DNA from: Acidobacteriota bacterium
GTDB lineage: Bacteria > Acidobacteriota > Thermoanaerobaculia > UBA5066 > Gp7-AA6
Length of the DNA: 64,000 nucleotides
NCBI GenBank assembly: GCA_027307335.1
Contig: DAHUXD010000033.1
Coordinates: 1-64,000, forward strand
Direction of reading: 5' to 3'
Below, in pieces: positions 60,402 to 64,000 of this stretch. Numbering within the stretch: the first letter of the stretch is position 1; each line of letters begins with the position of its first letter. A model generated the notes under the pieces. It was not told the origin of the DNA. It made no database searches and saw only the letters and a program-made list of their open reading frames with translations. The position numbers and the translations under genes were made by a program.

Positions 60402-61543
60402 CGGGATCCGAAAAGGGACTTCTCGACGTCCTCGGCGAAGACGTAGGCCTTGCCGCCGCCTTTGCCGGTTCGCTTGATCTCGACGATGACGGGGTCGCGG
60501 CCGGTGTCCGGGTCGATCGTGATGAGGCGGTCTCGCGCCTGGGCTAGGGTCGTGACGTTGCCGGTCGCCTTGTCGCGCCAGGTCGTCCAGGAGGCCGGGT
60601 ATTTCTCGCTGCCGCCCCGCCGGAGCTTCTCGAGGGCGCGACACAGTTCGCCCTGGGCCTCCTTCACCGCGGCCTCGTGTTGGGCGTCGCGGCTCGTGAA
60701 GCGCTCCTCGTCGGTCTGGCGGCGGAAGAGCAGCGTCTGCTCGTCGAGCAGGAGCGGGAAGGGGGCGATCTCGCCGGCGGCCTTGGTGTCGGCGCGGGCC
60801 GTGAAGAGGCAGTCGCCGGTCTTGAGCATCCCGATGACGCCCTGGGAGGCGGCGACGAGATCGCCCGAGCCACGCGCGGCCTCGCGCCAGTCCTCGTCGT
60901 CGTCTTGTGGCAGGCCCTTCTTCGAGTGGTGGATCGGCATGGTCGCGCAGCCGAACTCCTCGCCGAGGGCGATGATCGTGGCCATGACCTTCGCCATCAG
61001 GTCGGAGCTTTTCTCCTCGGACATGTGGATGCGGCGCAGGGTGTCGAAGAAGACGAGGTCCGCGGCGCCCCCAGGGAAGAGCGAGATCTCGCGCCGTAGC
61101 AGGTCGAGCCTTTCGGCATCGTCCACGCGTAGACCCTGCCGAGAGACGACGCGGAACCGTTCGAGGACCTCGGAAGCATTGAACTCGTCGCGCCCGGAGC
61201 GCATCAGGCGGATGCGTTTCCAGAGCAGCGGCAGGCCCATCTCCTCGTCGACGTAGAGCACGCGCAGCGGCCGGGCGATTCGGAATCCGCCGGTGCCGTC
61301 GGGCAGTGGCAGGAACGTGAGGCCCGCGGCCGCATGGAGGCCGGTCTGCAGCGCCTTGAGGCTCTTGCCGCCGAAGGGCTTGCCGAAGAGCAGGACGAGT
61401 TCGTGTTCTGGGATAAGCCCCTCGATGAGCCACGAGACCGGCGGAGGAGGATCGCGGTCGAGATCGAGTAGCGATCGCGAAAGCAGCTCGCTCGCGGGGG
61501 CCTCGTACTCCGGCACGACGTCGACGACGGGCTCGCTGCTCAC
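60374..61543 (-). CDS. RecA-like AAA ATPase (RepA-type helicase/replication protein), 389 aa
   Basis: The Walker A loop LFGKPFGGKSLKAL (about residue 50), RVLYVDEEMG and Walker B DLVFFDTLRRIH, and the sensor region ATMPIHHSKKG are those of AAA_25/RepA-like hexameric helicases. GTG 61543 overlaps the primase-polymerase gene by 4 bp. Together the two would initiate element replication at a dedicated origin, perhaps the repeat cluster at its own 3' end. Confidence 0.85.
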   Translation of the reverse strand: MSSEPVVDVVPEYEAPASELLSRSLLDLDRDPPPPVSWLIEGLIPEHELVLLFGKPFGGKSLKALQTGLHAAAGLTFLPLPDGTGGFRIARPLRVLYVDEEMGLPLLWKRIRLMRSGRDEFNASEVLERFRVVSRQGLRVDDAERLDLLRREISLFPGGAADLVFFDTLRRIHMSEEKSSDLMAKVMATIIALGEEFGCATMPIHHSKKGLPQDDDEDWREAARGSGDLVAASQGVIGMLKTGDCLFTARADTKAAGEIAPFPLLLDEQTLLFRRQTDEERFTSRDAQHEAAVKEAQGELCRALEKLRRGGSEKYPASWTTWRDKATGNVTTLAQARDRLITIDPDTGRDPVIVEIKRTGKGGGKAYVFAEDVEKSLFGSRTRSEDAPA

Positions 61544-62421
61544 GCCGGTTGCCTCGTGACGCGATGGGAGATTTCCTTGTCCTCGTACCAGTCGGCGATC
61601 TCGCGGGCCTTCGACTCCGGCTTCTCGGTCGGGTTCTCGAAGGCGCAGTCGCGCAGCGCCAGCATCAAGTGGATCTTCTGCTCGCGGTCGAGCCCTAGGT
61701 TGTGCAGGTACCCCGCGAAGGAGACCCAGACAGCGTGGCGGTTTCCGGCGGGGACCTTGCCGCCGGTGCGGACGACGGGACCTCTCGGGCCCCGCCGCGT
61801 CATCCGCTCGAGTAGTGCTGGTGGGCAGGCGCCGATCGGCGTGCCTCGTGGCGTGACGCGTTTGTACCGCCGGCCGCTGACGTGGAGAGAGCCCGGGCCG
61901 ATGACGTACGCGTTGCCGTGCTTGACCGTCTCGATGAAGTCCGGCGCCGCGATCTCGACGTTCTCGGGCACGGAGAGCCAGACGTGGAAGCCGCGCCCAG
62001 ACCGGACGATGATCGTGACCGGTAGAACGATCCCGAGCTCGGCGAGGGCGCGCTTGAATCGCGCGAGGGACGTCTCGCTGTCGAAGTCGAGGACGACGAA
62101 GCGCTTGCCGACTTGGATGCCGTAGTTCGCATCTGGGAACTTGCGGAACCAGCGACCGATGAGGATGGCGTTGCGCGTTGCCTCGCTGACGCCGTGCTCG
62201 ACGAGCTCGGTGATCGGGTGCTTCCCGATGTTCCGCGACTCGGGGCCAGGGTGCGGGTTCCCGCACGCGCACGAGCCATCGGGCTCCGGCCACCAGACCG
62301 GGATGACTGGATGTCCGGCCAGCGCCCATCCAATCGCCTCACGCTCGCAGGACGACCCGACACCCTCGGCCTGGATCGCCTCGCGCTCCTGGCGCTCGAG
62401 ATCGGCGTCGTGCTGGTTCAC
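61540..62421 (-). CDS. Bifunctional DNA primase/polymerase (PrimPol), 293 aa
   Basis: An archaeo-eukaryotic-primase-like domain: AIGWALAGHPVIPVWWPEPDGSC with CACGNPHPGP (zinc-like cysteines), the metal motif RFVVLDFDSETSLARF, and the third motif TIIVRSGRGFHVWLSVP, then VIGPGSLHVSGRRYKRV. Such enzymes prime and extend DNA in plasmids, phages and satellites. GTG 62421 overlaps the preceding small gene by 4 bp. Confidence 0.88.
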   Translation of the reverse strand: MNQHDADLERQEREAIQAEGVGSSCEREAIGWALAGHPVIPVWWPEPDGSCACGNPHPGPESRNIGKHPITELVEHGVSEATRNAILIGRWFRKFPDANYGIQVGKRFVVLDFDSETSLARFKRALAELGIVLPVTIIVRSGRGFHVWLSVPENVEIAAPDFIETVKHGNAYVIGPGSLHVSGRRYKRVTPRGTPIGACPPALLERMTRRGPRGPVVRTGGKVPAGNRHAVWVSFAGYLHNLGLDREQKIHLMLALRDCAFENPTEKPESKAREIADWYEDKEISHRVTRQPA

Positions 62422-62696
62422 GCGACGCCCCGCGGACCCGTCGGGCGATCGTCGTCGCCTGTGGATTGGTCCTGTCCCACGTCCGGCGCCACCTTCGGGA
62501 CGACGGACAGTTTCGGCCGCATCGCGACGAGCAGCCGTTCGCCGAGCGCGATAAGCGAAGGAGCCGCGCGGTGAAGACTTGCCGCGTCCTTCTCGCTGAA
62601 GAGGCCCTCGGCGCGGGCACGTTCCCATTCGACCGTGTCGAGACTCTGCAGAGAGTCGACCAGCCTCAATAGAGCCTCTCGCTCATCGGCGTTCAT
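62418..62696 (-). CDS. Hypothetical phage protein, 92 aa
   Basis: ATG 62696 (MNADEREALLRLVDSLQSLD) follows GGAGAC. Helical and acidic, no recognised domain. It overlaps both neighbours by 4 bp, which supports its reality and a shared polycistronic message. Confidence 0.65.
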   Translation of the reverse strand: MNADEREALLRLVDSLQSLDTVEWERARAEGLFSEKDAASLHRAAPSLIALGERLLVAMRPKLSVVPKVAPDVGQDQSTGDDDRPTGPRGVA

Positions 62697-62935
62697 GACG
62701 TCTCCGGCTTGTCCCCGGCCGCATCTACGAGCTGCTGTCCACACGCAATCAACTCGCGGCCGATCCGAGAGAACTCCACGCGATGACGCTCCTGCAAGAC
62801 GCCGAGTCCGCGCGCGTACTGCAGGAACGCGACGGCCAGACCGACGCCTTCACTCACCGGAGCGAGCGCCGCCGTGATCTTCGCCATGTTGATGTACATG
62901 CCGGGTTGCCGGGGAAACCGCCGATCTTGTTTCAT
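62693..62935 (-). CDS. Hypothetical phage protein, 80 aa
   Basis: ATG 62935 has AGGAGG at a good distance. The sequence (MKQDRRFPRQPGMYINMAKI, FLQYARGLGVLQERHRVEF) is basic then helical; I recognise no family. It sits in the chain of 4-bp overlaps of the early operon. Confidence 0.65.
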   Translation of the reverse strand: MKQDRRFPRQPGMYINMAKITAALAPVSEGVGLAVAFLQYARGLGVLQERHRVEFSRIGRELIACGQQLVDAAGDKPETS

Positions 62936-63117
62936 GCCGTCCTCCTGCCCAGGAGCTCCGACACTCGCAACCGGCACTCACAGTGCGGATGCCGCTCGCA
63001 GCGCTTCCGCCGCGACCGTGTGGCCGGCCGTGGCCTCGCCGGGACCTCGAGGGGTACCACGCCCTCCGTCACCTCGCGCCACAGCGCAGCGTCGTCGAGG
63101 CGCGGCTCGCTGCTCAT
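62932..63117 (-). CDS. Hypothetical small phage protein, 61 aa
   Basis: A short frame with a Cys/His cluster near the C-terminus (RCERHPHCECRLRVSELLG) that might bind a metal. It overlaps the genes on either side by 4 bp each. No family is recognised. Confidence 0.55.
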   Translation of the reverse strand: MSSEPRLDDAALWREVTEGVVPLEVPARPRPATRSRRKRCERHPHCECRLRVSELLGRRTA

Positions 63118-63395
63118 TCGGTCCTCGTCCTGGCGCGGGCGCGCGCGGCAAGTACATGGGCGTCGCGGAGGAGTTGCGCGGCGAGCACCTCAAGCCGCTC
63201 GACCCTCTCGAGCAAGCCGAGGATCTTGTCGAGCCGCAAGCTCGCTCCGGCGCAGAACGCGCCGTCGACCGCCCTCTCGACGTCGCGAAGGACGCCCACA
63301 CGCGCCGCAACCGTCGCGAGGCGTGTCTGGAGCCCCCGGGCCTCGCGCTCATCCCGACGCGCGGCCAGCTCGACGACGGCGGCGCCAGCGCTCAT
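63114..63395 (-). CDS. Hypothetical phage protein, helical, 93 aa
   Basis: Mostly helical with heptad-like leucines (ILGLLERVERLEVLAAQLLRDA), so perhaps a coiled coil. It overlaps neighbours by 4 bp on both sides. No family is recognised. Confidence 0.6.
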   Translation of the reverse strand: MSAGAAVVELAARRDEREARGLQTRLATVAARVGVLRDVERAVDGAFCAGASLRLDKILGLLERVERLEVLAAQLLRDAHVLAARARARTRTE

Positions 63396-63745
63396 CGGCC
63401 GCCCCCGGCTTGCAGGAGACGCTCGGCAAATGCGATGACGTCATCGCTCTGCACGAGGTACTTGAAGGCAACGCGCTTGGTGAGTGATGCGACGCGGGTC
63501 GCGGGCAGCTCATCGGCACGAACCTTCCCGGCCACTGTGCTGCGCGAGCAGGCGAGGAAGAACGCCGTTTCCGACGACGTCAAGACCAGCCCCGGCGAGA
63601 GACGTGTCAAGCGGGATTTGATGAGAGCGAGCCGAAGACGCGACCGCGTTAGTTTCCCTTTCAGGCGAAGACGTAGAAACTCGGAAAGGGACGCCCGCTC
63701 GGGCGTCAGCCGTTCCGCGCGAGTGGTGTTAGATTCGTAGGACAC
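63392..63745 (-). CDS. Phage helix-turn-helix protein (AlpA/excisionase-like), 117 aa
   Basis: GTG 63745 (VSYESNTTRAERL) follows GAGGAG. A basic N-terminal half precedes GLVLTSSETAFFLACSRSTVAGKV, a helix-turn-helix, and the wing LPATRVASLTKRVAFKYLVQSDDVIAFAERLL. It is the first gene of the overlapping early operon and is the best candidate for its regulator. Confidence 0.7.
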   Translation of the reverse strand: MSYESNTTRAERLTPERASLSEFLRLRLKGKLTRSRLRLALIKSRLTRLSPGLVLTSSETAFFLACSRSTVAGKVRADELPATRVASLTKRVAFKYLVQSDDVIAFAERLLQAGGGR

Positions 63746-63807
63746 CGTTCTCCTCTCCCTCTCCGACACACGCGACCGGTTCCAGCGGTCGACGTGTATG
63801 CGTGCGC

Positions 63808-64000
63808 TTAGTAAACGAGACCCAGAGCCCTCCCGAGCGCCTTGCGCGCCGTGTCGAACTTCTTGGCCAAGACGGCCTCGCAACCCGCGTCGGTTGGCCG
63901 GAAACCCGCTTCCTGAAGCGCGATGCAACGCCTGCGTGCAGTCTCGTATCTCGCGATCGCCGCGGTGACCGGGACCGGATGCGCTTCGAGTTCGCCCGCA
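63808..64000 (-). CDS. Partial phage protein, C-terminal 64 codons
   Basis: Reading left from the right edge there is an open frame ending in TAA at 63808-63810: it includes HPVPVTAAIARYETARRRC, LQEAGFRPTDAGCEA and KKFDTARKALGRALGLVY. It has protein-like codon use and a helical character; the start is outside the window and no family can be named. Confidence 0.6.
   Translation of the reverse strand, partial: AGELEAHPVPVTAAIARYETARRRCIALQEAGFRPTDAGCEAVLAKKFDTARKALGRALGLVY

Larger units (their letters stand above)
51671..64000. mobile_element. Prophage or phage satellite integrated at tRNA-Pro, right end outside the window
   Basis: From the tRNA rightwards all but one gene point left: integrase, RHH protein, tape measure protein, small protein, terminase large subunit, HTH protein, terminase small subunit-like protein, RecA-like ATPase, primase-polymerase and at least seven small genes. 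Genes for portal, protease, capsid, neck and tail tube, normally between terminase and tape measure, are absent, so it is either deleted or a satellite. The right boundary is not seen. Confidence 0.8.

Overview
The window is high-GC DNA from a Gram-negative bacterium with anaerobic respiratory genes (multiheme cytochromes c, lipoproteins, an outer-membrane barrel, TonB- and CsgG-like proteins). Gene content (serine/threonine kinase, TMTC-like protein, class I benzoyl-CoA reductase, very large cytochromes) fits an Acidobacteriota-like or deltaproteobacterial-type anaerobe, but there is no rRNA or other marker here to settle the taxon. Most genes sit in tight operons with 4-bp ATGA/GTGA overlaps.

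Regions. 1-8.5 kb: the end of an RND adaptor, then housekeeping genes (exported beta-propeller, DCC protein, DUF2071, REC-GGDEF-EAL regulator, a pcm/acylphosphatase/apt operon, a fused 2-oxo acid dehydrogenase E1). 8.5-17.5 kb: a nitrosative/oxidative stress and thiol-redox neighbourhood (DUF542-NnrS fusion, Crp/Fnr regulator, VKOR-DsbA fusion, two hemerythrins, rhodanese plus MauE), scattered with a palindromic repeat family that begins GGGGTCAG. 17.4-25.9 kb: a complete ATP-dependent (class I) benzoyl-CoA pathway read leftwards in the order oah, SDR, had, dch, bcrC, bcrB, bcrA, bcrD, which takes benzoyl-CoA to the ring-opened product. 26.1-26.6 kb: a HicBA toxin-antitoxin pair.

26.7-41.9 kb is the most notable part: a rightward cluster with a 42-heme cytochrome c, an NHL beta-propeller translationally coupled to a hexaheme cytochrome whose motif order resembles the filament-forming OmcS, a large outer-membrane barrel, two CsgG/LpoB-like envelope proteins (one fused to seven YDG repeats), a lipoprotein parvulin with two PPIase-like regions, and an NrfJ/OB-fold exported protein. 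It reads like an extracellular electron-transfer or cytochrome-filament locus together with its own export, folding and anchoring factors. The promoter, leader and signal-peptide region of the 42-heme gene is duplicated in front of the NHL gene. Aromatic degradation next door would be an obvious electron source, but that link is inference.

41.9-51.3 kb: two membrane glycosyltransferase-type proteins, a surE gene with a broken second copy, PspC, QueD/PTPS-type and protein kinase genes, and a FecR-like exported protein. 51.6-64 kb: a tRNA-Pro(GGG) with a tyrosine integrase whose 3' end overlaps the tRNA, followed by a leftward prophage or satellite: tape measure protein, terminase large and small subunits, RecA-like ATPase, primase-polymerase and a chain of small overlapping genes. 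No portal, capsid or tail-tube genes lie between the terminase and the tape measure gene. The element runs off the right edge.
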